From an uncultured Lachnospiraceae bacterium (GTDB taxonomy: Bacteria > Bacillota > Clostridia > Lachnospirales > Lachnospiraceae), in contig CANCYO010000002.1 in NCBI GenBank assembly GCA_947382415.1, positions 62,001-126,000 on the forward strand: 64,000 bases of DNA, in the 5' to 3' direction. The stretch's first letter is position 1. Each line of letters begins with the position of its first letter. Below, piece after piece: positions 1-8,523 of this stretch. Position numbers and translations under genes: made by a program. The notes under the pieces are model-generated. The model saw only the letters and a program-made list of their open reading frames with translations, ran no database searches and was not told the DNA's origin.

Positions 1-2
1 CG

Positions 3-515
3 AATCCGCAGAACGGGATTCAGGAGGGCGGAGCGGCGATTATCAGTCAGAATATGGGGGCCGGAAAGCCTGAGCGGGCGATTGCGGCTTTTTGGCGTGT
101 GCTGATGCTGAATCTGATCATCGGTGCATTCTTCATGGTGCTGACGCTGGTATTTCTCGATCCGCTCGCCGGGTGGTTTGACGGGAAAGATCCTTTGTTT
201 CACCAACTGATCATGGATGTCTATCAATATGAGGCGTTGGGTGTACTGACTCTGGGAATCAATGCTTCCGTCATGTCTCTGCTCTACGGTCTGGGCAAGA
301 CGAAGCTTACGCTGGTCATCAATTTTTCACGGGTGTTTATCTTTCGGATTCCCGTGCTCTGGGCGCTGCAGCGCTTTACAGCTCTGGGAGCGGAGAGCGT
401 GGGAATTGTAATGCTGGTGAGCAATGTCTCCGTGGGTGTTGTGGCGGCTGTTGTGGCGGCTGTGGTGATCCGCGGGCTGCGCAGACAGGTTGAACTATCG
501 CGCTGTGAAGGCTGA
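3..515 (+). CDS. MATE family efflux transporter, C-terminal part (5' end outside window)
   Basis: The reading frame is open from the window edge, so the true start lies upstream. The visible part begins with a stretch containing IISQNMGAGKPERA, which fits the start of the second half of MATE (multidrug and toxin extrusion) transporters. These export cationic compounds across the cytoplasmic membrane using an ion gradient. At least three hydrophobic segments follow, around LNLIIGAFFMVLTLVFL, INFSRVFIFRIPVLWAL and VMLVSNVSVGVVAAVVAAVV, then a short basic tail. About 170 residues of a family that is normally near 450 are seen. Substrate cannot be inferred. The family call is fairly secure from the GAGKPERA motif and topology. 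Confidence 0.8.
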   Translation, partial: NPQNGIQEGGAAIISQNMGAGKPERAIAAFWRVLMLNLIIGAFFMVLTLVFLDPLAGWFDGKDPLFHQLIMDVYQYEALGVLTLGINASVMSLLYGLGKTKLTLVINFSRVFIFRIPVLWALQRFTALGAESVGIVMLVSNVSVGVVAAVVAAVVIRGLRRQVELSRCEG

Positions 516-548
516 AATGAGAAAAATGCAGGTGCATAAATATATTAC

Positions 549-577
549 TTGACAGAAAACGGGTCATGTCTTACAAT
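549..577 (+). promoter_or_regulatory. Sigma-A promoter for the Rpn gene
   Basis: TTGACA (549-554) and TACAAT (572-577) are separated by 17 bases. Transcription would start near 584, leaving a leader of about 175 bases before the gene at 759. No obvious structured element was recognised in that leader. Confidence 0.6.
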
Positions 578-758
578 GATTTTACGAAATATAAAATTCA
601 ACTGTTTCTTTGGCAGTTCTGCCACGGCAATTATGCCTTTCTTCCACTTAAATGACGTATTAGATTCAAGAATGTATCAAATCAGGTATTAAGTAAACAG
701 CGACAGCAACAGTGGCAGAGGGCTGATTATTGACGGATCCTCTGCGGACAGGAGGATT

Positions 759-1781
759 ATGGGAAAATACGATGACGCGATGTACCGCTACCTGTCGGAC
801 AATGACAGGTTCGCAGATCTGTTCAACGCCGTGCTCTTTGATGGCAGGACTGTGGTGCGGGGAGAGATGCTGGAGGACGCTTCGGAGCAATGGGTGGACA
901 CTCTTTCGGATGCCGCTTTGCAGGCGGAGGCCGGAAGAACGCCCCGATATGAGAAAAGCGTTCGGGATATCCGCAAACGAATGAAAACGGGAGAGTGTCT
1001 GATCATTACGGCAGTTGAGAACCAAAATGCCATCGACTATGCCATGCCATGGCGCATCATGCGCTATGACCAGATGGAGTACGGACGTCAGATACGGGAC
1101 ATCATAAGCTGCAGGAGAGCGGCGCTTATAAGGCAGGGACGTCCTGCGGGGAACTGGATTAAACGTCTGCGGCAGAATGACAGGCTCTGTCCGGTCTATA
1201 CAATCTGTTTTTATCATGGAACAGAACCCTGGGATGGTCCCAGAAGTCTGCAGGATATGATGCGGTTCGGGCAGGAGACGGATAGCTGGAAGGAGTTGTT
1301 TCATGATTATGGCATGACACTGTTTTGTGCGGGAGAGCGCAATGACCTGTCACGTTTTGAAACTGATTTGAAATTGCTTCTGGAAGTGCTGCAACTGCGG
1401 CAGGATAAAGATGGCCTGCTGCGCCTGTGGAGCGGGGAAGCGTTCACGCATCTGGATCCGGAGACCGCGGAGACCATGGCGGTGATGACGGACAATATGG
1501 ACATTTTAAAGAAATTGGAAAAGAAATTGGAGATAACAGGGGAAGGAGAGTATAATATGTGTCTGGCGGTAGAGGAAATGAAACGCGATTGGCTGGCGGA
1601 GGGTAAAACAGAAGGAAGAGCGGAAGGAAGAGCAGAGGGCGAAGCCAAGGGAATCATTGAAATTGGAATGGAGTTTGGTCTTTCCGAACATGACATTCTG
1701 GCAAGGCTGCAGAACAAGCTGGGTGTATCGCTTCAGGCGGCGCAGGAATATCTGTGCAGGTTTGGGAAAGCTATGGTGTAG
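759..1781 (+). CDS. Rpn family recombination-promoting nuclease / putative transposase
   Basis: This 340-residue protein matches the Rpn (PD-(D/E)XK superfamily, formerly Transposase_31) family. The N-terminal part reads FADLFNAVLFDGRTVV, and the core carries ITAVENQNAIDYAMPWR, the usual position of the nuclease signature. The C-terminal third holds a charged helix with the repeated EGKTEGRAEGRAEGEAKG tract and a short helical tail, both typical of family members in Lachnospiraceae. Rpn proteins are DNA endonucleases that stimulate recA-independent recombination; despite the name they are not known to move as transposons. The start is set by AGGAGG just upstream of the ATG. It is a single gene with its own promoter and a terminator at 1868. 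Confidence 0.8.
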   Translation: MGKYDDAMYRYLSDNDRFADLFNAVLFDGRTVVRGEMLEDASEQWVDTLSDAALQAEAGRTPRYEKSVRDIRKRMKTGECLIITAVENQNAIDYAMPWRIMRYDQMEYGRQIRDIISCRRAALIRQGRPAGNWIKRLRQNDRLCPVYTICFYHGTEPWDGPRSLQDMMRFGQETDSWKELFHDYGMTLFCAGERNDLSRFETDLKLLLEVLQLRQDKDGLLRLWSGEAFTHLDPETAETMAVMTDNMDILKKLEKKLEITGEGEYNMCLAVEEMKRDWLAEGKTEGRAEGRAEGEAKGIIEIGMEFGLSEHDILARLQNKLGVSLQAAQEYLCRFGKAMV

Positions 1782-1867
1782 CGGATTGAATTAATAAGCT
1801 GAAAGGTTATAATTTATCAAAAAAGTTTCAGCTCAAAAAGTTTCTAAAAAGAGTTTCTAAAAAAATG

Positions 1868-1895
1868 GCGGCAGCATATTGCCCGCTGTTTTTTT
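1868..1895 (+). terminator. Rho-independent terminator between the Rpn gene and carA
   Basis: A GC-rich imperfect stem (GCGGCA...TGCCCGC, 1868-1886) is followed by seven Ts (1889-1895). A run of As precedes it. The carAB -35 element lies inside its 3' arm. Confidence 0.65.
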
Positions 1896-1907
1896 GTGTG
1901 ATATAAT
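1879..1907 (+). promoter_or_regulatory. Promoter for carAB
   Basis: TTGCCC (1879-1884), 17 bases, then a perfect TATAAT (1902-1907). The -35 overlaps the upstream terminator stem. The carA start codon is about 40 bases past the expected transcription start, which leaves no room for a PyrR attenuator; none was seen. Confidence 0.65.
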
Positions 1908-1953
1908 AAATCAATTTGAGCAAAAAACAGGCTTGGCTGGGAGAGGAGTACGC

Positions 1954-3198
1954 ATGAAGGCATTTTTGATCTTGGAAGACGGTATGGTGTTCACCGGAAC
2001 GCATATCGGTGCAGACAAAGAAATAATCAGTGAAATCGTATTTAACACATCCATGGCAGGTTATCTGGAGGTCCTGACCGATCCCTCGTATGCGGGACAG
2101 GCCGTGTGCATGACATACCCGCTTATCGGAAATTACGGAATTTGTAAAGATGACATGGAATCTCAAAAGCCCTGGCCGGACGGCCTGATCGTGAGGGAGC
2201 TCTCCCGCATTCCCAGCAATTTTAGATGTGATATGACAATTCAACAGTTTTTGGAGGAAAACGGTGTACCCGGTATTGCCGGCATTGATACCAGAGCCCT
2301 GACCAGGATTTTGCGCGAAAAAGGTACTATGAACGGCATGATCACCACCGATGAGCATTATGACCTGAATGATATTCTGCCGCGATTAAAGGCCTACACC
2401 ACAGGTAAAGTGGTGGAGAAGGTGACCTGTGCGGAAAAATATTTCATAAAAGGAACGGTGGATCTGGCAAAGAACGGGCCGCTGTCCGGTCTTGCCCGGT
2501 TTGATAAAGAGTCCTATGCACAGGGGGTGCGTGAGCCGAAACCTGCTCTTGTGAGAGAATTAAACGGCGCAGGTTTGAAAATTGCGCTGCTGGATCTGGG
2601 CGCCAAGGCAAATATCGCCCGCTCTCTGGCAGAGAGAGGATGTGATGTGACGGTATATCCGGCGCTGACCTCTGCTGAAGAGATCATTGCCGATAGGCCT
2701 GACGGAATTATGCTCTCCAACGGACCGGGGGACCCCAAGGAGTGTACCTCCATCATAGCGGAGATCAGAAAGCTCTACAATACGGATATTCCCATTTTTG
2801 CAATCTGCCTGGGGCATCAGCTCATGGCCCTTGCCACCGGCGCGGATACCTATAAGATGAAGTACGGCCATAGAGGAGGCAATCATCCGGTGAAGGATCT
2901 GGCTACAGGAAGGGTTTACATATCCTCCCAGAACCATGGCTACGTGGTGGATATGGACAAGCTGGACAAAGCTGTGGCCACACCGGCCTTTGTCAATGTA
3001 AACGACGGCACCAACGAGGGACTTTCCTACACGGGCAAAAATATCTTCACGGTGCAGTTCCACCCGGAGGCATGCCCGGGCCCTCAGGACTCCGGCTACC
3101 TCTTCGACAGATTCATTCAGTTGATTCGTAGCGAAGCGGCGAATCAACTTGGGATACGAAGCGAAGCGGAGTCATTTCATGGGAAGGAGGAGAAGTAA
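1954..3198 (+). CDS. carA: Carbamoyl-phosphate synthase small (glutaminase) subunit
   Basis: CarA hydrolyses glutamine and passes ammonia to CarB for carbamoyl phosphate synthesis, feeding arginine and pyrimidine pathways. The 414-residue protein starts at MKAFLILEDG, chosen because GAGAGGAG lies just upstream; a longer in-frame start at 1879 sits on the promoter. The N-terminal CPSase domain is followed by a class I glutamine amidotransferase with nucleophile Cys285 (FAICLGHQ) and His370/Glu372 (FHPE). The family is usually 360-385 residues. The excess is a C-terminal tail of about 23 residues after LFDRFIQLI, with the repeated RSEA motif, encoded by a small palindrome (see 3119-3149). The stop is one base before the carB start, so the two are cotranscribed. 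Confidence 0.95.
   Translation: MKAFLILEDGMVFTGTHIGADKEIISEIVFNTSMAGYLEVLTDPSYAGQAVCMTYPLIGNYGICKDDMESQKPWPDGLIVRELSRIPSNFRCDMTIQQFLEENGVPGIAGIDTRALTRILREKGTMNGMITTDEHYDLNDILPRLKAYTTGKVVEKVTCAEKYFIKGTVDLAKNGPLSGLARFDKESYAQGVREPKPALVRELNGAGLKIALLDLGAKANIARSLAERGCDVTVYPALTSAEEIIADRPDGIMLSNGPGDPKECTSIIAEIRKLYNTDIPIFAICLGHQLMALATGADTYKMKYGHRGGNHPVKDLATGRVYISSQNHGYVVDMDKLDKAVATPAFVNVNDGTNEGLSYTGKNIFTVQFHPEACPGPQDSGYLFDRFIQLIRSEAANQLGIRSEAESFHGKEEK
3119..3149 (+). repeat. Palindromic element inside the 3' end of carA
   Basis: Ten-base perfect inverted arms, AGTTGATTCG (3119-3128) and CGAATCAACT (3140-3149), flank an 11-base loop TAGCGAAGCGG. A second AGCGAAGCGGA follows at about 3160. Together they encode the RSEAANQLGIRSEAESF tail of CarA, which lies beyond the conserved end of the family. 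Confidence 0.6.
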
Positions 3199-3199
3199 G

Positions 3200-6100
3200 A
3201 TGCCTAAACATCCCGAAGTAAAACGAGTTATGGTGATCGGTTCCGGCCCCATTGTCATCGGTCAGGCGGCGGAATTTGACTATGCGGGCACACAGGCCTG
3301 CCGTTCTCTGAAGGAGGAGGGCGTGGAGGTCATATTAGTGAACTCCAATCCCGCCACCATCATGACAGACAAGGATATCGCGGATAAAGTGTATATTGAA
3401 CCGTTGACGACTCAGGTTCTGGAACAGATCATCGAGAAAGAGAGACCGGACAGCATTCTGCCCACTCTGGGTGGTCAGGCGGGTTTAAATCTCGGTATGG
3501 AATTGGAAGAATCCGGTTTTCTGGCGGCCCATGGCGTAAAACTTCTGGGCACCACTGCGGCCACGATCCGCAATGCCGAGGGACGCCAGGAGTTTAAGGA
3601 TCTGATGGAGCGCATCGGCGAGCCCTGCGCGGCTTCCAAAGTGGTAGAAAATGTGGAGGACGGCATTGCTTTTTCCAATTCTATCGGCTACCCGGTGGTG
3701 CTGCGCCCTGCTTACACTTTGGGCGGATCCGGCGGCGGCATCGCTCACAACCGGTTAGAGCTGGAGGAGATTCTGGAGAACGGACTGCGGCTTTCCCGTG
3801 TGGGACAGGTGCTGGTGGAGCGCTGTATCGCGGGCTGGAAGGAGATCGAGTATGAGGTGATGCGGGACAGTGCAGGCAATTGTATCACGGTATGTAATAT
3901 GGAAAATATTGATCCCGTGGGTGTACATACCGGAGACAGTATCGTGGTGGCGCCCTCCCAGACTTTGAGCGATAAGGAGTATCAGATGCTGCGCACCTCC
4001 GCGCTCAAAATCATCAATGAGCTGGAGATCACAGGCGGATGCAATGTGCAGTTTGCTCTGCATCCTACCAGTTTTGAGTACTGCGTTATCGAGGTGAATC
4101 CCCGTGTCAGCCGTTCCTCCGCGCTGGCCAGCAAAGCCACCGGCTATCCCATTGCAAAGGTGGCGGCCAAGATTGCTCTCGGCTATACATTGGACGAGAT
4201 CAAAAACGCCATCACACAGAAGACTTACGCCAGTTTTGAACCGACGCTGGATTATTGTGTGGTAAAGATTCCCAGACTGCCCTTCGATAAATTTATCACC
4301 GCAAAGCGCACATTGACCACGCAGATGAAGGCCACGGGTGAGGTCATGAGCATCTGCGATAATTTTGAGGGTGCGTTGATGAAGGCCATCCGTTCGCTGG
4401 AACAGCATGTGGACTGCCTGCAAAGCTACGATTTTTCCGACTTTTCCGCAGAAGAACTGCGGGAGCGGCTGAGGCGTGTGGACGATCAGCGCATCTGGGT
4501 GATTGCGGAGGCCATCCGCAAGGGTGTCAGCTATGAGGAGATTCATGACATCACGCTGATCGACATCTGGTTTATTAATAAAATAGCAATTCTGGTAGAG
4601 ATGGAGCAGGCGCTTCAGAGGGGGCCGCTCACGACAGATCTTCTGCGGGAGGCAAAGCGTATCGGTTTCCCTGACAATGTGATCGCCAGACTTTCCGGCA
4701 AGACGGAGGAGGAAGTCAGGAAGCTGCGCTATGAAAACGGTATTCGGGCGGTGTATAAGATGGTGGACACCTGTGCGGCGGAGTTTGCCGCCTCCACGCC
4801 CTATTATTATTCGGTGTATGGCGGGGAGTGCGAGGCCAGAGAAACGGTAGGACGCAAGAAGGTGCTGGTGCTTGGCTCCGGGCCTATCCGCATCGGGCAG
4901 GGTATTGAATTTGACTATTGTTCTGTGCATGCCACATGGGCGTTTGCCCGGGCCGGTTATGAGACCATAATCATCAACAATAACCCGGAGACGGTCAGCA
5001 CGGATTTTGACATTGCGGATAAGCTCTATTTTGAGCCGTTGACTCCGGAGGATGTGGAGTCCATCGTCAATCTGGAGCATCCCGACGGCGCGGTGGTGCA
5101 GTTTGGCGGACAGACTGCCATCAAGCTCACAGAGAGTCTCATGAAGATGGGAGTGCCGATTCTGGGCACAAAGGCGGAGGATGTGGACGCCGCGGAGGAC
5201 AGGGAGCTTTTTGACAGGATTCTGGAAGAGACCAAAATTCCCCGGGCGGCGGGAGGTACGGTGTACACTGCAGAGGAGGCGAAGGAAGTCGCCAACAGAC
5301 TGGGTTATCCCGTGCTGGTGCGTCCCTCCTATGTGTTGGGCGGTCAGGGGATGCAGATCGCTATTTCCGACGACGAGATAGAGGAGTTTATGGCCATCAT
5401 CAACCGTATCGCACAGGATCATCCCATTCTGGTGGATAAATATCTGCAGGGGAAGGAGATCGAGGTGGATGCGGTGTGCGACGGCACGGACATTCTCATT
5501 CCCGGCATCATGGAACATATCGAGAGAACCGGTGTGCATTCCGGGGACAGTATCTCCGTGTATCCGGCGCCCACCATCGGCAGACTCATCAAGGACAAGA
5601 TCACGGAGTACACCAGACGGCTGGCGAAGGCACTGCATGTAAAGGGATTGATCAATATACAGTTTATCGCCCAGGGGGAGGATGTCTATGTCATTGAGGT
5701 CAATCCCCGCTCCTCCCGCACTGTGCCCTATATCAGCAAGGTCACGGGTATTCCCATTGTGGATCTGGCCACGGAGGTCATCCTTGGCAAGACCATCAGA
5801 GAGCTGGGCTATGAACCGGGACTTCAGCCCGAGGCTCAGTATTATGCGGTGAAAATGCCGGTGTTTTCCTTCGAGAAAATCCGTGGGGCCGAGATCAGCC
5901 TGGGGCCGGAGATGAAGTCCACCGGCGAATGTCTGGGTATCGCGAAGGATTTTCATGAGGCGCTCTACAAGGCATTTCTGGGGGCGGGAGTTGATCTTCC
6001 CAGACACAGGCAGATGATCATTACAGTGAAAGACGCGGACAAAGGTGAAGCAATCGAGATCGGGCGGCGTTTTGAGCGATTGGGTTATACCATATACGCC

Positions 6101-6394
6101 ACCCGAAGCACCGCGGCGGCATTGAATGAGTCTGGTGTGAAGGCCAGGAAGGTCAATAAGATATCTCAGGAATCTCCTACGGTGATGGACCTGATCCTTG
6201 GACATAAGATCGATCTGGTCATAGACACTCCTACTCAGGGGCGCGATAAATCCCGGGACGGTTTCCTCATCCGCAGGACAGCTATCGAGACGGGCGTTAA
6301 CTGCATTACGGCCATGGATACGGCCAGAGCGCTTGCTACCAGTCTGGAGAACGCAGGCAATGAGCTGACGCTGGTGGATATTGCGGCGCTGTAG
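3200..6394 (+). CDS. carB: Carbamoyl-phosphate synthase large subunit
   Basis: CarB makes carbamoyl phosphate from bicarbonate, ammonia and two ATP in complex with CarA. The 1064-residue product has the full family length: a first ATP-grasp half (about 1-400, VMVIGSGPIVIGQAAEFDYA), an oligomerisation section (400-550), a second ATP-grasp half (about 550-930, VLVLGSGPIRIGQGIEFDY) and a C-terminal MGS-like allosteric domain (about 930-1064). The start is MPKHPEVKRV, one base after the carA stop and with GGAAGGAGG just upstream. An upstream in-frame ATG at 3149 lies inside carA and has no suitable ribosome binding site. The long open frame on the opposite strand is a codon-bias shadow. Confidence 0.97.
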   Translation: MPKHPEVKRVMVIGSGPIVIGQAAEFDYAGTQACRSLKEEGVEVILVNSNPATIMTDKDIADKVYIEPLTTQVLEQIIEKERPDSILPTLGGQAGLNLGMELEESGFLAAHGVKLLGTTAATIRNAEGRQEFKDLMERIGEPCAASKVVENVEDGIAFSNSIGYPVVLRPAYTLGGSGGGIAHNRLELEEILENGLRLSRVGQVLVERCIAGWKEIEYEVMRDSAGNCITVCNMENIDPVGVHTGDSIVVAPSQTLSDKEYQMLRTSALKIINELEITGGCNVQFALHPTSFEYCVIEVNPRVSRSSALASKATGYPIAKVAAKIALGYTLDEIKNAITQKTYASFEPTLDYCVVKIPRLPFDKFITAKRTLTTQMKATGEVMSICDNFEGALMKAIRSLEQHVDCLQSYDFSDFSAEELRERLRRVDDQRIWVIAEAIRKGVSYEEIHDITLIDIWFINKIAILVEMEQALQRGPLTTDLLREAKRIGFPDNVIARLSGKTEEEVRKLRYENGIRAVYKMVDTCAAEFAASTPYYYSVYGGECEARETVGRKKVLVLGSGPIRIGQGIEFDYCSVHATWAFARAGYETIIINNNPETVSTDFDIADKLYFEPLTPEDVESIVNLEHPDGAVVQFGGQTAIKLTESLMKMGVPILGTKAEDVDAAEDRELFDRILEETKIPRAAGGTVYTAEEAKEVANRLGYPVLVRPSYVLGGQGMQIAISDDEIEEFMAIINRIAQDHPILVDKYLQGKEIEVDAVCDGTDILIPGIMEHIERTGVHSGDSISVYPAPTIGRLIKDKITEYTRRLAKALHVKGLINIQFIAQGEDVYVIEVNPRSSRTVPYISKVTGIPIVDLATEVILGKTIRELGYEPGLQPEAQYYAVKMPVFSFEKIRGAEISLGPEMKSTGECLGIAKDFHEALYKAFLGAGVDLPRHRQMIITVKDADKGEAIEIGRRFERLGYTIYATRSTAAALNESGVKARKVNKISQESPTVMDLILGHKIDLVIDTPTQGRDKSRDGFLIRRTAIETGVNCITAMDTARALATSLENAGNELTLVDIAAL

Positions 6395-6441
6395 AGCGGG
6401 GACGGGAAAGATTTTGCAGTCCGCAGGCTGAATGAAAAGGA

Positions 6442-6503
6442 AAAACCTGCATATACTACCAGCAGATTCCATATAAACGGAGTCGGGCAGTTGTGCAGGT
6501 TTT
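6442..6503 (+). terminator. Stem-loop after carB, possible terminator
   Basis: AAAACCTGCA (6442-6451) and TGCAGGTTTT (6494-6503) are perfectly complementary ten-base arms. The 42-base loop is longer than usual, but the downstream arm ends in Ts. Confidence 0.45.
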
Positions 6504-6570
6504 GTCATATGGCAGTTTCCTGTAAGCTGTTTTGTGAACATTGCAGGAATGCGGAAAGAGAGGAAATGAA

Positions 6571-7212
6571 ATGACCCCGGAAATCTATCCCTTTGTGGTG
6601 AGGCCTCTGCCTTATGAGTACGATGCTCTGATGCCTGTACTGGACGAGGAGACGCTGCATTTTCACCATGACAAGCATTACAAAACTTATGTGGACAATT
6701 TGAACAAGGTATTGGCAGACTATCCTGAGCTGCAGAAGTTGAGCCTGAAGGAGCTTCTGACCAGACCGGAAGAGCTGCCGGCGCCTGCCCGTACGGCCAT
6801 CCGCAACAATGCAGGCGGCGTTTACAATCATGAGTTGTATTTTGATATGATGAAGGGCAATTGCGGCCAGGAGCCTGCAGGTGCTTTGGCGGAGGCTGTT
6901 AATCGGGATTTTGGAAGCTATAAGCAGTGGAAGGATCAGATGAAACAGGCGGCTATATCGCAGTTTGGTTCCGGTTGGGCATGGCTTGTGGCAGACGGAG
7001 ATGGGAAACTTTCCATTGTCCAGACAGCCAATCAGGATGTGCCGGATCTGCTGCTCTATACGCCTCTGCTTCTGGTGGATGTGTGGGAGCATGCCTATTA
7101 TCTGCAGTATCAGAACCGCAGGGCAGACTATGTGGAGGGATGGTTTGACCTGATCCACTGGCGCAAGGTGGGCAAGCGCTATGAGGCCATACAGACTGCG
7201 AGAGGGATCTGA
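6571..7212 (+). CDS. sod: Superoxide dismutase, Fe/Mn family
   Basis: This cytosolic enzyme converts superoxide to oxygen and peroxide. The 213-residue protein has all four metal ligands of the Fe/Mn family at expected positions: His32 (HFHHDKHY), His87 (YNHELYF), Asp170 and His174 (DVWEHAYY). The start at MTPEIYPF is preceded by AGAGAGGAA at good spacing; an earlier TTG in frame has none. The conserved GSGWAWLV segment is present. Iron versus manganese cannot be decided by eye. It lies 50 bases upstream of queH and may share its transcript. A superoxide scavenger is common in obligate anaerobes that meet brief oxygen exposure. Confidence 0.93.
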   Translation: MTPEIYPFVVRPLPYEYDALMPVLDEETLHFHHDKHYKTYVDNLNKVLADYPELQKLSLKELLTRPEELPAPARTAIRNNAGGVYNHELYFDMMKGNCGQEPAGALAEAVNRDFGSYKQWKDQMKQAAISQFGSGWAWLVADGDGKLSIVQTANQDVPDLLLYTPLLLVDVWEHAYYLQYQNRRADYVEGWFDLIHWRKVGKRYEAIQTARGI

Positions 7213-7262
7213 GTGATCCGGGCAGGGATAAGACGTGGGCAGAAGGCCCGAAGGGAGATACG

Positions 7263-7937
7263 ATGAACCAGCGCAATTATCAAAGGGAACTGGAAAAAGT
7301 ATTGTGTACTCTGGAGGAGGGGGCTTCTCTCCCTCCCCGGCTCCTGCTCCATAGCTGCTGTGCGCCCTGCAGCAGCTATTGTCTGGAGTATTTATGTACA
7401 TATTTTTGCATCACGGTGTTTTATTTTAATCCCAATATATCGGCGGAACCGGAATACCGTCATCGCGCGGCGGAGCAGAAGCGCCTGATCGCGGCCTACA
7501 ATGCCAAAGGTATGGGCCATCCCATAGAGATCATAGAAGGGGATTATGAGCCCGGGCGTTTTCTGGACATGGCCCGGGGGTATGAGGATTGTCCCGAGGG
7601 AGGCGAGAGGTGTTTGCGGTGTTTTGAACTGCGGCTTGGGGAGACGGCGCAGCGGGCTGCGGCAGGGAAATATGATTATTTTGGAACGACGCTCACCATC
7701 AGTCCGCTTAAAAATGCAAATAAAATCAATGAGATCGGACAGGCTCTGGAAGCGGAATGCGGCGTCAGATGGCTGCCTTCCGATTTTAAGAAGAGGAATG
7801 GTTACAAGCGGTCCGTTGAGCTGTCCGCCGAGTATGAGCTGTACCGTCAGGACTATTGCGGATGCGCATTTTCCAGGGCGGAGAGAGAACAAAAGAAATA
7901 TCAGTTGTCCCAGAAGGAATTTTTTCCTACTATATAG
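7263..7937 (+). CDS. queH: Epoxyqueuosine reductase QueH
   Basis: QueH performs the last step of queuosine synthesis, reducing epoxyqueuosine in the anticodon of GUN-decoding tRNAs. It is the non-orthologous replacement of cobalamin-dependent QueG. The 224-residue protein (formerly DUF208) contains the cysteine motifs that bind the iron-sulfur cluster and second metal: HSCCAPCSSY near residue 30, ERCLRCFELRL near residue 118, and YRQDYCGCAFS near residue 195. The start follows AAGGGAGATACG. It sits between sod and a sigma factor gene. Confidence 0.92.
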   Translation: MNQRNYQRELEKVLCTLEEGASLPPRLLLHSCCAPCSSYCLEYLCTYFCITVFYFNPNISAEPEYRHRAAEQKRLIAAYNAKGMGHPIEIIEGDYEPGRFLDMARGYEDCPEGGERCLRCFELRLGETAQRAAAGKYDYFGTTLTISPLKNANKINEIGQALEAECGVRWLPSDFKKRNGYKRSVELSAEYELYRQDYCGCAFSRAEREQKKYQLSQKEFFPTI

Positions 7938-7974
7938 ATAGAGAGGTGAAAACCTTGATGAGGAGGACTATACC

Positions 7975-8523
7975 ATGGAGGATTCCGAGATTGTCGAACT
8001 GTATTTTGCGCGGTCAGAGACGGCAGTTCGGGAGACGGAGAAAAAATACGGTGTGTTTCTGAATCGTGTGGTCTATAATATTCTGCGAAATTTTCGGGAC
8101 ACAGAAGAGATACTGAACGATACATATATGGGTGCATGGAGGGCGATTCCTCCCACGAAACCCGATAATCTCAAACATTTCCTGTCGCGCATTGCCAGAA
8201 ATCTTTCATTTGACCGCCTGGATTATCTCAATGCAGGCAAGCGGCAAGCCCTGTTTGTGGAGATGGAGGAATGTATTCCCGACAGACGGCATGACCCGGA
8301 GAATCTGTGGGAGGCAAAGGAGATCGGGCGGGTATTGAATCGGTTTCTGGAGACATTGGACAATAGAAGCTGTGCCGTTTTTGTGGCCAGATACTACTAT
8401 GCCTGTTCCATCAGCGAGTTGGCCGAACGGTATGCGCTTTCCGAGCGGCAGGTAAAATATCTGCTCTCCAAGACCAGGAAAGGACTGCGCGCCTGTTTTG
8501 AGGCGGAGGGGGTGTTACTGTGA
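7975..8523 (+). CDS. RNA polymerase sigma-70 family factor (ECF type)
   Basis: The 182-residue protein has the layout of an extracytoplasmic-function sigma factor. A region 2 segment (RNFRDTEEILNDTYMGAWRAIPP, given here in part: EEILNDTYMGAWRAI) would bind core polymerase and the -10 element. A C-terminal region 4 helix-turn-helix (ISELAERYALSERQVKYLL) would contact the -35. AGGAGG precedes the ATG. The gene overlaps the next one by four bases (GTGA). That gene encodes a membrane protein, the usual arrangement of an ECF factor with its membrane-bound regulator. The stimulus and target promoters are unknown. Confidence 0.88.
   Translation: MEDSEIVELYFARSETAVRETEKKYGVFLNRVVYNILRNFRDTEEILNDTYMGAWRAIPPTKPDNLKHFLSRIARNLSFDRLDYLNAGKRQALFVEMEECIPDRRHDPENLWEAKEIGRVLNRFLETLDNRSCAVFVARYYYACSISELAERYALSERQVKYLLSKTRKGLRACFEAEGVLL

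Noticed and set aside
759..1781. Transposase reading of the Rpn gene
   Set aside because: No terminal inverted repeats or target duplications flank it. Rpn proteins are nucleases, despite their older transposase label.
1879..1953. Longer N terminus for CarA from ATG 1879
   Set aside because: It would place coding sequence over the terminator and the TATAAT box. The family start MKAFLILEDG with GAGAGGAG fits better.
3755..6541. A 928-codon open frame on the minus strand opposite carB
   Set aside because: It lies wholly across the conserved carB frame, has no recognisable domain and is a product of GC-rich codon bias.
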